Source: Rhodoferax koreense
GTDB lineage: Bacteria > Pseudomonadota > Gammaproteobacteria > Burkholderiales > Burkholderiaceae_C
Direction of reading: 5' to 3'
Assembly: GCF_001955695.1 (NCBI RefSeq)
Contig: NZ_CP019238.1
Coordinates: forward strand, 1-64,000
Length of the DNA: 64,000 nucleotides
The position numbers and the translations under genes were made by a program. The first letter of the stretch is position 1. Each line of letters opens with the position of its first letter. The notes under the pieces were generated by a model. The model made no database searches. It saw only the letters and a list, made by a program, of their open reading frames with translations, and was not told the DNA's origin. Below, piece after piece: positions 34,081-41,991 of the stretch.

Positions 34081-34094
34081 AAGGAGGCACGCCC

Positions 34095-34748
34095 TTGAAA
34101 CGACTCACCATCCCCGGCAGCGGCACCGAGAGCCGCGCCACCAAGCCGGCCCGCGTCAGCGCGCCGGCCACCCTCGGCGGTGCCGCCTTCGGCGCTTCGC
34201 GCGAGGACACCGGAGCCGACTTGCTGGAGGCCGCCCAGGCGGCCGAGATCGAGCAGCAGGCCACCCTAGAGGCGGCCCCGGTCGAGCAGTCCTACCCCGA
34301 AACCCTGGCGCTCTACGTGCAGGCCAAGCACGACCAGGTGGAGCACATCGAGGACAGGCTAGAAAACCTGATCGACCGGCAGCAGGCCCGCTTGCAGCAG
34401 ACCCAGGCGTCCGCGCCTGGCCGGCTTTCCTTGCCCGGCTCTAAGCGAGCCTGGCAGAACCAGCAGGCGCAGCAGCAGGCCCGCTTGCAGACGCTTCACG
34501 CGCGCCTGGAGGCCGTCCGCGAGATCAAGGAAGGCATGGGCCTGCACTCGCCGAAGATCGAAGAGCTGGCGACGCGCAAGATGCGCGCCGAGAACCCCGA
34601 GCTGGCTTCCGATTGGGATGCCATGCGCGAGGCCGCCCGCCGGCATGAGCTGCTGATGCGCAAGCAGGAGCAGGAGCGCAAGCAATCCCAGGCCCAGGAG
34701 CGGCCAGGGAGATCGCAGTCCTTGGGCCTGTCAGCCAGGCCCGCATAA
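34095..34748 (+). CDS. kfrC: KfrC, stable-maintenance protein (Upf54.8-type)
   Basis: This 217-residue helical protein is rich in Q, A and R (QHQQ-type stretches, RLQQTQASAPGRLSLPGSKR), as in the KfrC family. It acts with KfrA and KfrB in the beta branch. Codon choice matches the backbone. Confidence 0.85.
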   Translation: MKRLTIPGSGTESRATKPARVSAPATLGGAAFGASREDTGADLLEAAQAAEIEQQATLEAAPVEQSYPETLALYVQAKHDQVEHIEDRLENLIDRQQARLQQTQASAPGRLSLPGSKRAWQNQQAQQQARLQTLHARLEAVREIKEGMGLHSPKIEELATRKMRAENPELASDWDAMREAARRHELLMRKQEQERKQSQAQERPGRSQSLGLSARPA

Positions 34749-34753
34749 AAACG

Positions 34754-34779
34754 AAGCCCGGCGGTCGCCGGGCTTTTTT
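34754..34779 (+). terminator. kfrC terminator
   Basis: AAGCCCGGCG and CGCCGGGCTT form a ten-pair stem with a two-base loop and six T. Confidence 0.9.
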
Positions 34780-34784
34780 CTCGA

Positions 34785-34955
34785 GCATCGCCATTTCTGG
34801 CGAGGGAGGCCCGCCGAGGGCCTGGCGGAATCATCCTGCAGCATCGTCACAAGCGACGATGCCGGGAGCTGGCCAGCATCGCCGAACCTGGCGATGCCGC
34901 CGGCGCGGTCGACCATCGCCAGTTCTGACGATGAGATCCCGCATCGCCATCTACA
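34785..34955. repeat. CATCG repeats between kfrC and traM
   Basis: CATCGCCATTTCTGGCGAGG, CATCGTCACAAGCGACGATG, CATCGCCGAACCTGGCGATG, CATCGCCAGTTCTGACGATG and a partial CATCGCCATCTACAGCGAGG occur in sequence. The last unit runs into the stop-codon side of traM. It is the fullest cluster of this family in the plasmid, with five units in 170 bp. Confidence 0.8.
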
Positions 34956-35391
34956 GCGAGGCCCACAGGGCCAGGCCGGCGGCCACGACCGCCATGCCGG
35001 CCGCGACCATGTTCATCATGGCGACGCGCCGCGCCTCGCGGATCGGCGCGACGAGCTGCGCCGTCACCGCCTCAACCTCACGCCGCACGGCCTCGGCGGC
35101 CGCCTTCGCGCCCTCCTGCATTCCCCGCGTCATGGCGTCCTTGCTGGCCGCCAACGCCGCGTTGAGCGTCCTTTCCGCCTTTCCCTTGGCGTCATCACCC
35201 CATCGGTGGGCGATGGACTCCAGTTCCGACTTGAAGGCGTCCAAGATTTCCTGCTGGGCCGATGCGCTGTCCTGCATCAGCTTCATGTTGATGGTCTGGA
35301 GGATCAAGATCGGATCGTCGCGGCCCACGGCGATGCCGTGCTTGGCCGCGATCTCCCGTATCAGCTCCTCGATCTTGTCGTCGGCCGCCAT
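34951..35391 (-). CDS. traM: TraM, conjugation accessory protein
   Basis: This 146-residue protein is mostly helical, with one C-terminal membrane helix (about 125-145, VAMMNMVAAGMAVVAAGLAL). It belongs to the TraM family of IncP; it improves transfer but has no enzymatic motif. It overlaps the traL stop. Confidence 0.88.
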   Translation of the reverse strand: MAADDKIEELIREIAAKHGIAVGRDDPILILQTINMKLMQDSASAQQEILDAFKSELESIAHRWGDDAKGKAERTLNAALAASKDAMTRGMQEGAKAAAEAVRREVEAVTAQLVAPIREARRVAMMNMVAAGMAVVAAGLALWASL

Positions 35392-36116
35392 CAGAGCACC
35401 GCCGCGTTTTCGAGCTGGGCGAAGAGCTGGGTTTTCACGATCTTGAGCCGCTGCCGCGTCATGATCGTGAGCGCCGAATCGGCCAGGGCCTCATCGAAGG
35501 TGCGCCGATCCTGGAGCATTTCGGCGAAGTCGCGGCCGTAGGTTTCCTCTTTCAGCGCCGGAATCTGGATGATGGCGGACACACGGCCCTTGTTGGCCGT
35601 GTACGCCTTCAACTGCTCGAACCCCTTGCCCTCGTGCTCGATTGGCCCCCAATACGGGTTCAGCCAGACCACGAACAGGCATTCGGCCGGGAACTGGCTG
35701 GCGAGCTGGGCGAAGCCGCTCACCGTGTCCACCAGGGCCTGGCCGCCGGTGACGACCGTATGCACCACGAGTTCGTGGCCCATGTCCTGGAGCAGCGCCG
35801 GCACCTGGTTGCTGATGAGGTAGTGCGACAGCGGCACGAACGAGCTGGCCCCGTTGTCGATGATGACGTCGCCCTCGGCCGACGCGATCATCTCGACCAG
35901 GGCGTCGAAATTCCGGGTGTTGATCTCGTCGCCGTCCATGATGTTGAGCCGGCGCACGTTGAGGGCTTTGTAGCCCTCGAACGTCGCGTTCACCGGATCG
36001 GTGTCGATGCAAAGCGGCTTCTGTCCCTTGCCGGCTTTGTACTGCGCGATGGTGGCCGCGATCATCGACTTGCCGACGCCGCCCTTGCCTTGCAGAACCA
36101 TGTGAATTTTCGCCAT
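35391..36116 (-). CDS. traL: TraL, ParA/MinD-like ATPase of the tra region
   Basis: This 241-residue protein opens MAKIHMVLQGKGGVGKSM, a deviant Walker A P-loop. It is of the conjugal-transfer TraL family; it may position the transfer machinery, though its exact role is open. traK, traL and traM are overlapping genes read away from oriT. Confidence 0.9.
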   Translation of the reverse strand: MAKIHMVLQGKGGVGKSMIAATIAQYKAGKGQKPLCIDTDPVNATFEGYKALNVRRLNIMDGDEINTRNFDALVEMIASAEGDVIIDNGASSFVPLSHYLISNQVPALLQDMGHELVVHTVVTGGQALVDTVSGFAQLASQFPAECLFVVWLNPYWGPIEHEGKGFEQLKAYTANKGRVSAIIQIPALKEETYGRDFAEMLQDRRTFDEALADSALTIMTRQRLKIVKTQLFAQLENAAVL

Positions 36117-36514
36117 TACAGTAAATCCTCTTTCTTTGGAGTCGCATCAAACGTGAAGCCGCCGATCTTGGGCGGCTCACTCTTGGATTCCGAGGCCGGC
36201 GGGGCGGCCTTCGGCTCGGGCTTCGCGCCCTTGGGCTGGCTGTCCGGGGGAGTGGCGGGAGGCGGCGGGGAAGCTACCGGCGCGGCCTTGATGTACCGCT
36301 TCACGTGCTGGGTGAAGGTTTCGTACCGACAGCGCAGCCGGCCGGTTTCCTTCATGTGCTCCCAGATCGTTTTCATCGCATAGCCCGCATCGAGCGCCGC
36401 TTGAACGTCGCTCTTGACGGCCAGGAACGCGACCACGTGCTTGTCCTGGCGCGGCTTCTTGGCTTCCCGTCCCTTCACCCATTCAGCCAGCTCTTCGGGG
36501 TAGGTCTTTGGCAT
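36116..36514 (-). CDS. traK: TraK, oriT-binding relaxosome protein
   Basis: This 132-residue basic protein (PKTYPEELAEWVKGREAKKP, DKHVVAFLAVKSDVQAALDA) has a proline-rich tail. TraK wraps the leading side of oriT and bends it for TraI/TraJ. It is divergent from traJ across oriT. Confidence 0.92.
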   Translation of the reverse strand: MPKTYPEELAEWVKGREAKKPRQDKHVVAFLAVKSDVQAALDAGYAMKTIWEHMKETGRLRCRYETFTQHVKRYIKAAPVASPPPPATPPDSQPKGAKPEPKAAPPASESKSEPPKIGGFTFDATPKKEDLL

Positions 36515-36887
36515 CGTGTTCGTCCATCTAATCCTCTCATCGCAAATGTAACGCTACTAAGCGGCGCTACGGAAACGCAAAAAGTCCGCTATCGGCGTGC
36601 ATTGGCACGCTTCGATAGCGGCATTATGGGCCATTGTGGCGGGTTTCGCTATATCCGTTGCTGCTTTTGCGGCCTGATAGCGCGATAGTTGCGGATAAAT
36701 CGTAATGGCTGGTGTAGACTTTCCTTGGTGTTATTAACGCCGTAAGGCGGGCAGGATGTGTGAAGTTAGCTAACCGGCGAGCCGGTTATCTATCTTCACT
36801 GTCCCTTATTCGCGCCGGGGGCGCTCAACGGGTCATCCTGCTCTGCGAGGCAGCCGGCTACCGCCGGCATGAGAGACGAGGCGAGGC
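36515..36887. other. oriT: oriT, origin of conjugative transfer, with divergent traK/traJ promoters
   Basis: The nic site is on the minus strand in TTCACACATCCTG^CCCG, i.e. opposite bases 36751/36752, and matches the RP4/R751 relaxase site. A TraJ-type palindrome TAACCGGCGAGCCGGTTA lies at 36771-36788. On the traK side CCGCTATCG (36586-36594) and CGATAGCGG (36613-36621) form a second palindrome, and further ATAGCG motifs follow near 36675-36690. CGCTATATCCG near 36647 resembles a TrbA site. No gene is present. Confidence 0.93.
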
Positions 36888-37262
36888 ATGGAGAACGACG
36901 AAAAGGAACACGGCCGCCGGCGGCGGCAGCACCTGCGGGTGCCGGTGTTCCCCGAAGAGAAAGACGAGATCGAGGCGAACGCCAAGAGGGCGGGCGTCAG
37001 CGTGGCGCGCTATCTGCGCGACGTGGGCCAGGGCTACCAGATCAAGGGCGTCATGGACTACCAGCACGTGCGCGAGCTGGTGCGCGTCAACGGCGACCTT
37101 GGCCGCCTTGGCGGCCTGCTCAAGCTCTGGCTGACCGATGACGTGCGAACGCTCCAGTTCGGCGAGGCGACCATCCTGGCCCTGCTGGGCCGGATCGAGG
37201 CCACCCAGGACGAAATGAGCCGGATCATGAAGGCCGTGGTTCAGCCGAGGGCCGAGCCTTGA
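36888..37262 (+). CDS. traJ: TraJ, oriT-recognition protein
   Basis: This 124-residue ribbon-helix-helix-like protein (RQHLRVPVFPEEKDEIEANA, AGVSVARYLRDVGQGYQIKG) binds the palindrome beside nic and brings the relaxase TraI. A KorB operator lies immediately after its stop. Confidence 0.93.
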   Translation: MENDEKEHGRRRRQHLRVPVFPEEKDEIEANAKRAGVSVARYLRDVGQGYQIKGVMDYQHVRELVRVNGDLGRLGGLLKLWLTDDVRTLQFGEATILALLGRIEATQDEMSRIMKAVVQPRAEP

Positions 37263-37266
37263 CTTC

Positions 37267-37279
37267 TTTAGCGGCTAAA
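37267..37279. promoter_or_regulatory. KorB operator between traJ and traI
   Basis: Perfect TTTAGCGGCTAAA, 17 bases before the traI start codon and over its ribosome-binding region. Confidence 0.9.
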
Positions 37280-37296
37280 AAGCCGGAGGGGCGGCC

Positions 37297-39537
37297 ATGA
37301 TCGCCAAGCACGTGCCGATGCGCTCGCTTGGCAAGAGCGACTTCGCGGGCCTGGCGAACTACATCACCGACGCCCAAAGCAAAGACCACCGGCTGGGCCA
37401 CGTGCAGGCGACGAACTGCGAAGCCGGTTCCATCCAGGACGCCATCACGGAGGTGCTGGCGACCCAGCACACGAACACCCGCGCGAAGGGCGACAAGACC
37501 TACCACCTGATCGTCAGCTTCCGGGCCGGCGAGCAGCCCAGCGCCGACACCTTGCGCGCGATTGAGGAACGCATCTGCGTCGGGCTGGGTTATGGCGAGC
37601 ATCAGCGAATCAGTGCCGTCCACAACGACACCGACAACCTGCACATCCACATCGCCATCAACAAGATTCACCCGACGCGGCACACGATGCACGAGCCGTA
37701 CTACCCGCACCGGGCGCTGGCGGAACTCTGCACGGCCCTGGAGCGCGACTACGGCCTGGAGCGCGACAACCACGAGCCGCGCAAGCGCGGCGCGGAGGGC
37801 CGGGCCGCCGACATGGAGCGGCATGCCGGCGTTGAAAGCCTGGTCGGCTGGGTCAAGCGCGAGTGCCTGGACGAGATCAAGGGCGCGCAGTCCTGGCAGG
37901 AACTGCACCAGGTCATGCGCGACAACGGAATGGAGCTGCGCGTCCGCGCCAATGGCCTCGTGTTCGAGGCCGGCGACGGAACGATGGTGAAGGCGAGCAC
38001 AGTAGCCCGCGACCTTTCCAAGCCGAGCCTGGAGGCGCGGCTTGGCCCGTTCGAGGCTTCGCCCGAACGGCAGGCGCAAACCACCGCGAAGCGGCAGTAC
38101 CGCAAAGACCCCATCCGCCTTCGCGTCAACACCGTGGAGCTGTACGCGAAGTACAAGGCCGAGCAGCAGAACTTGACCACGGCGCGCGCCCAGGCCCTGG
38201 AGCGCGCCCGGCATCGCAAGGATCGGCTGATCGAGGCGGCCAAGAGGTCGAACCGCCTGCGCCGCGCCACGATTAAGGTGGTCGGCGAGGGCCGCGCGAA
38301 CAAGAAGCTGCTGTACGCCCAGGCGAGCAAGGCCCTGCGCAGCGAAATCCAGGCGATCAACAAGCAGTTCCAGCAGGAGCGCACGGCCCTCTACGCCGAG
38401 CACCGCCGGCGCACGTGGGCCGACTGGCTCAAGAAGGAGGCGCAGCACGGCGGCGCCGACGCCCTGGCCGCCCTGCGCGCCCGCGAGGCGGCCCAGGGCC
38501 TCAAGGGCAACACCATCCGGGGCGAGGGCCAGGCGAAGCCCGGCCACGCGCCGGCGGTGGACAACATCACGAAGAAGGGGACGATCATCTTCCGCGCCGG
38601 CATGAGCGCCGTGCGCGATGACGGTGACCGCCTGCAAGTCTCCCGCGAGGCCACGCGCGAAGGGCTGCAAGAAGCCCTGCGCCTGGCGATGCAACGCTAC
38701 GGCAACCGCATCACCGTCAACGGCACGGTGGAGTTCAAGGCGCAGATGATCCGCGCCGCCGTCGATTCCCAGCTACCCATCACCTTCACCGATCCGGCTC
38801 TTGAGAGCCGGCGGCAGGCGCTTTTGAACAAGGAGAACACCCATGAGCGAACCGAAAGACCAGAGCATCGAGGACGAACTGGACGCGGCGCTGGCGGCCC
38901 TGGACAGCGGCCCGCTGCCGACCAGCACGCTACCGGAGCCGCAGCCGTCGCCCGAGCAGGCGACGGCCGGCCAGCCGCCGGCCGAGGCGACCGCGCCGAC
39001 GCCGGCCTTCACGCCGCCACCGTCCACCGGAAGCCCGACGTTGGACGCCTTGGAAGAAAACCGCCGCCCCAAAGCCAGCACCGTTTGCGAGCACTGTCCG
39101 AACTCGGTGTGGTTCGCATCGCCGGCGGAAGTGAAGTGCTATTGCCGCGTGATGTTCCTCGTCACGTGGAGCAGCAAGGAACCCAACCAGATCACGCACT
39201 GCGACGGGGAATTTCTCGGCCAGGAACAGGAGTAGGCCAGACGCCGCCGGGCGTCGCCGCCGCCGACAAGTACATCGCCGAACGCGAGGCAAAGCGCCTA
39301 AAAGGTTTCGATATACCGAAGCATTCCCGATATACTGCCGGTGATGGTGCGCTCACGTTCCAGGGCACCAGGACTATCGAGGGCCAGGCGCTGGCCCTCT
39401 TGAAACGAGGTGATGAGGTCATGGTTATGCCCATCGACCAGGCCACGGCCCGGCGCTTGACGCGCATCGCGGTCGGCGATGCCGTCTCGATCACCGCGAA
39501 AGGCTCCATCAAAACGTCGAAAGGAAGGAGTAGATGA
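37297..39537 (+). CDS. traI: TraI relaxase
   Basis: This 746-residue MobP-type relaxase has the active tyrosine at Y22 (ANYITDAQS), and the metal-binding histidines lie in HNDTDNLHIHIAINKIHP (about 108-118). The middle is helical and basic. The last third (from about residue 510) is read through traH in another frame and has low complexity. It cuts and holds the nic strand at oriT. Confidence 0.95.
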   Translation: MIAKHVPMRSLGKSDFAGLANYITDAQSKDHRLGHVQATNCEAGSIQDAITEVLATQHTNTRAKGDKTYHLIVSFRAGEQPSADTLRAIEERICVGLGYGEHQRISAVHNDTDNLHIHIAINKIHPTRHTMHEPYYPHRALAELCTALERDYGLERDNHEPRKRGAEGRAADMERHAGVESLVGWVKRECLDEIKGAQSWQELHQVMRDNGMELRVRANGLVFEAGDGTMVKASTVARDLSKPSLEARLGPFEASPERQAQTTAKRQYRKDPIRLRVNTVELYAKYKAEQQNLTTARAQALERARHRKDRLIEAAKRSNRLRRATIKVVGEGRANKKLLYAQASKALRSEIQAINKQFQQERTALYAEHRRRTWADWLKKEAQHGGADALAALRAREAAQGLKGNTIRGEGQAKPGHAPAVDNITKKGTIIFRAGMSAVRDDGDRLQVSREATREGLQEALRLAMQRYGNRITVNGTVEFKAQMIRAAVDSQLPITFTDPALESRRQALLNKENTHERTERPEHRGRTGRGAGGPGQRPAADQHATGAAAVARAGDGRPAAGRGDRADAGLHAATVHRKPDVGRLGRKPPPQSQHRLRALSELGVVRIAGGSEVLLPRDVPRHVEQQGTQPDHALRRGISRPGTGVGQTPPGVAAADKYIAEREAKRLKGFDIPKHSRYTAGDGALTFQGTRTIEGQALALLKRGDEVMVMPIDQATARRLTRIAVGDAVSITAKGSIKTSKGRSR
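38843..39235 (+). CDS. traH: TraH, encoded inside traI in another frame
   Basis: This 130-residue acidic protein (MSEPKDQSIEDELDAALAAL) has a proline-rich middle and a C-terminal cysteine cluster (VCEHCPNSVWF, VKCYCRVMF). RP4 TraH stabilises the relaxosome. It lies wholly inside traI, an out-of-frame overlap known from IncP plasmids. Confidence 0.88.
   Translation: MSEPKDQSIEDELDAALAALDSGPLPTSTLPEPQPSPEQATAGQPPAEATAPTPAFTPPPSTGSPTLDALEENRRPKASTVCEHCPNSVWFASPAEVKCYCRVMFLVTWSSKEPNQITHCDGEFLGQEQE
39309..39337 (+). promoter_or_regulatory. traG promoter region with paired TrbA-type sites inside traI
   Basis: CGATATACCG (39309-39318) and CGATATACTG (39328-39337) are spaced 19 bases apart inside the traI 3' end, about 200 bp before traG. 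The first is the same as the trbB-promoter site at 22065. RK2 has a TrbA-controlled traG promoter at this place. Confidence 0.75.
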
Positions 39538-41447
39538 AGATCAAGATGAACAACGCGGTAGGGCCGCAAGTCCGAACCGCCAAACCGAAGCCGAGCAAGC
39601 TGCTGCCGGTGCTGGGCGCGGCCTCGATGGTCGGCGGCCTCCAGGCCGCGACGCAGTTCTTCGCCCACACGTTCGCCTATCACGCGACCCTCGGCCCCAA
39701 CGTGGGCCACGTGTACGCGCCCTGGTCGATCCTGCACTGGACGTACAAGTGGTACAGCCAGTACCCGGACGAGATCATGAAGGCCGGCAGCATGGGGATG
39801 CTGGTTTCGACCGTGGGCCTGCTGGGCGTGGCCGTGGCGAAGGTCGTCACGTCCAACAGCTCGAAGGCGAACGAGTACCTGCACGGCTCGGCCCGCTGGG
39901 CCGAGAAGAAGGACATTCAGGCGGCCGGCCTGCTGCCACGCGAGCGCAACGTCCTGGAGATCGTCACCGGCAAGGCCGCACCCACGGCTACCGGCGTGTA
40001 CGTGGGCGGCTGGCAGGACAAGGACGGCAATTTCTTCTACCTGCGGCACAGCGGCCCCGAGCACGTGCTGACCTACGCGCCCACGCGCTCGGGCAAGGGC
40101 GTCGGCCTGGTGGTGCCCACGCTGCTGTCGTGGGGCGCGAGCAGCGTCATCACCGACTTGAAGGGCGAGTTGTGGGCCTTGACCGCCGGCTGGCGGCAGA
40201 AGCACGCCAAGAACAAGGTGCTGCGCTTCGAGCCGGCCAGCACCTCGGGCGGCGTCTGCTGGAATCCGCTGGACGAAATCCGCCTCGGCACCGAATACGA
40301 GGTGGGTGACGTGCAGAACCTTGCCACGCTGATCGTTGACCCGGACGGCAAGGGCCTGGACTCGCACTGGCAGAAGACCGCCTTCGCGCTCCTGGTCGGC
40401 GTGATCCTGCACGCGCTGTACAAGGCCAAGGACGATGGCGGCACCGCCACGCTGCCGTCCGTCGATGCGATGCTGGCCGACCCGAACCGGGACATTGGCG
40501 AGCTTTGGATGGAAATGGCGACCTACGGGCACGTAGACGGCCAGAACCATCACGCCATCGGCTCGGCGGCCCGCGACATGATGGATCGGCCCGAGGAAGA
40601 AGCCGGATCGGTGCTGTCCACGGCCAAGTCGTACCTGGCCCTGTACCGCGACCCCGTGGTGGCCCGCAACGTCAGCCGGTCGGACTTCCGCATCAAGCAG
40701 TTGATGCACGAGGACGACCCGGTAAGCCTCTACATCGTCACCCAGCCCAACGATAAGGCCCGCCTGCGGCCGCTGGTGCGCGTCATGGTGAACATGATCG
40801 TGCGCCTGCTGGCCGACAAGATGGACTTCGAGGGCGGCCGGCCGGTGGCGCACTACAAGCACCGGCTCTTGATGATGCTGGACGAGTTCCCGAGCCTCGG
40901 GAAGCTGGAGATCATGCAAGAGTCGCTGGCCTTCGTGGCCGGCTACGGCATCAAGTGCTACCTCATCTGCCAGGACATTAACCAGCTCAAGAGCCGCGAG
41001 ACGGGCTACGGCCACGACGAAAGCATCACGTCGAACTGCCACGTGCAGAACGCCTACCCGCCCAACCGCGTCGAGACGGCCGAACACCTGTCCCGCCTCA
41101 CCGGGCAGACCACCGTGGTGAAGGAGCAGATCACGACCAGCGGCCGCCGCACGGCGGCGATGCTGGGCCAGGTGTCGCGCACTTACCAGGAAGTGCAGCG
41201 GCCCTTGCTGACGCCCGACGAATGCCTGCGCATGCCGGGGCCAAAGAAGAACGCCCAGGGCGAGATCGAAGAAGCCGGCGACATGGTGATCTACGTCGCG
41301 GGCTACCCGGCGATCTACGGCAAGCAACCCCTGTACTTCAAAGACCCAGTGTTCTCGGCACGCGCCGCGATCCCTGCGCCCAAGGTCAGCGACCGCCTGC
41401 GCGCCGTCGCACAGGCCGAGACGGAAGGGGAGGGCATCACGATATGA
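39534..41447 (+). CDS. traG: TraG, VirD4-like coupling ATPase
   Basis: This 637-residue protein has two N-terminal membrane segments (about 25-45 and 80-105), Walker A TRSGKGVG near 187 and Walker B LLMMLDEFPSLG near 444. It links the relaxosome to the Trb channel. The start overlaps the traI stop. Confidence 0.95.
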   Translation: MKIKMNNAVGPQVRTAKPKPSKLLPVLGAASMVGGLQAATQFFAHTFAYHATLGPNVGHVYAPWSILHWTYKWYSQYPDEIMKAGSMGMLVSTVGLLGVAVAKVVTSNSSKANEYLHGSARWAEKKDIQAAGLLPRERNVLEIVTGKAAPTATGVYVGGWQDKDGNFFYLRHSGPEHVLTYAPTRSGKGVGLVVPTLLSWGASSVITDLKGELWALTAGWRQKHAKNKVLRFEPASTSGGVCWNPLDEIRLGTEYEVGDVQNLATLIVDPDGKGLDSHWQKTAFALLVGVILHALYKAKDDGGTATLPSVDAMLADPNRDIGELWMEMATYGHVDGQNHHAIGSAARDMMDRPEEEAGSVLSTAKSYLALYRDPVVARNVSRSDFRIKQLMHEDDPVSLYIVTQPNDKARLRPLVRVMVNMIVRLLADKMDFEGGRPVAHYKHRLLMMLDEFPSLGKLEIMQESLAFVAGYGIKCYLICQDINQLKSRETGYGHDESITSNCHVQNAYPPNRVETAEHLSRLTGQTTVVKEQITTSGRRTAAMLGQVSRTYQEVQRPLLTPDECLRMPGPKKNAQGEIEEAGDMVIYVAGYPAIYGKQPLYFKDPVFSARAAIPAPKVSDRLRAVAQAETEGEGITI

Positions 41448-41980
41448 GCCGCATCCTGAAACGCATCGCGGCAGGCGTCGTCATCGCGGGCGTGGCCGCC
41501 CTGCTGCTGGCCGCCGGCGGCTATGCCGCCGGTGCCCGCGTGAACACCACCAAGAGCATTCCGGTCGGCCTGTACTGGACGAGCAGCGCGCCGGTGGAGA
41601 AGGGGGCCTACGTCCTCTTCTGCCCGCCGCAGCTCGGCGTGTTCGATGACGCCAAGGAGAGGGGCTACATCGGGGCCGGCTTCTGCCAGGGCGGCTACGG
41701 CTACATGATGAAGCGCGTTTTAGCCGCTAAAGACGATGCCGTCGCCGTCGCCGATGACGGCGTGCGCGTCAACGGCGAGCTGCTGCCCCTCAGCGCGCCG
41801 ATCAAGGCCGACAAGGCCGGTCGGCCGCTGCCGCGCTATCAGTCCAACAGCTACACGCTCGGCAATTCCGAGGTGCTGCTTATGTCGGACGTGAGCGCCA
41901 CATCCTTCGACGGCCGCTACTTCGGCCCGATCAATCGTTCGCAAATCAAGACCGTGATCCGTCCGGTCATCACCTGGTAG
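41444..41980 (+). CDS. traF: TraF, pilin-maturation protease/cyclase
   Basis: This 178-residue signal-peptidase-like (S26) protein has an N-terminal membrane helix (8-30). Catalytic serine S38 (TTKSIPVGLYW) and lysine K90 (MMKRVLAAKDD) are both in place. It removes AEIA from TrbC and closes the pilin ring. A perfect KorB operator (41719-41731) lies in the coding region just after the lysine codon. Confidence 0.93.
   Translation: MSRILKRIAAGVVIAGVAALLLAAGGYAAGARVNTTKSIPVGLYWTSSAPVEKGAYVLFCPPQLGVFDDAKERGYIGAGFCQGGYGYMMKRVLAAKDDAVAVADDGVRVNGELLPLSAPIKADKAGRPLPRYQSNSYTLGNSEVLLMSDVSATSFDGRYFGPINRSQIKTVIRPVITW
41719..41731. promoter_or_regulatory. KorB operator inside traF
   Basis: Perfect TTTAGCCGCTAAA encoding VLAAKD just after the catalytic lysine; intragenic KorB sites at this place are known in IncP plasmids. 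Confidence 0.88.
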
Positions 41981-41991
41981 GGAGACACACC

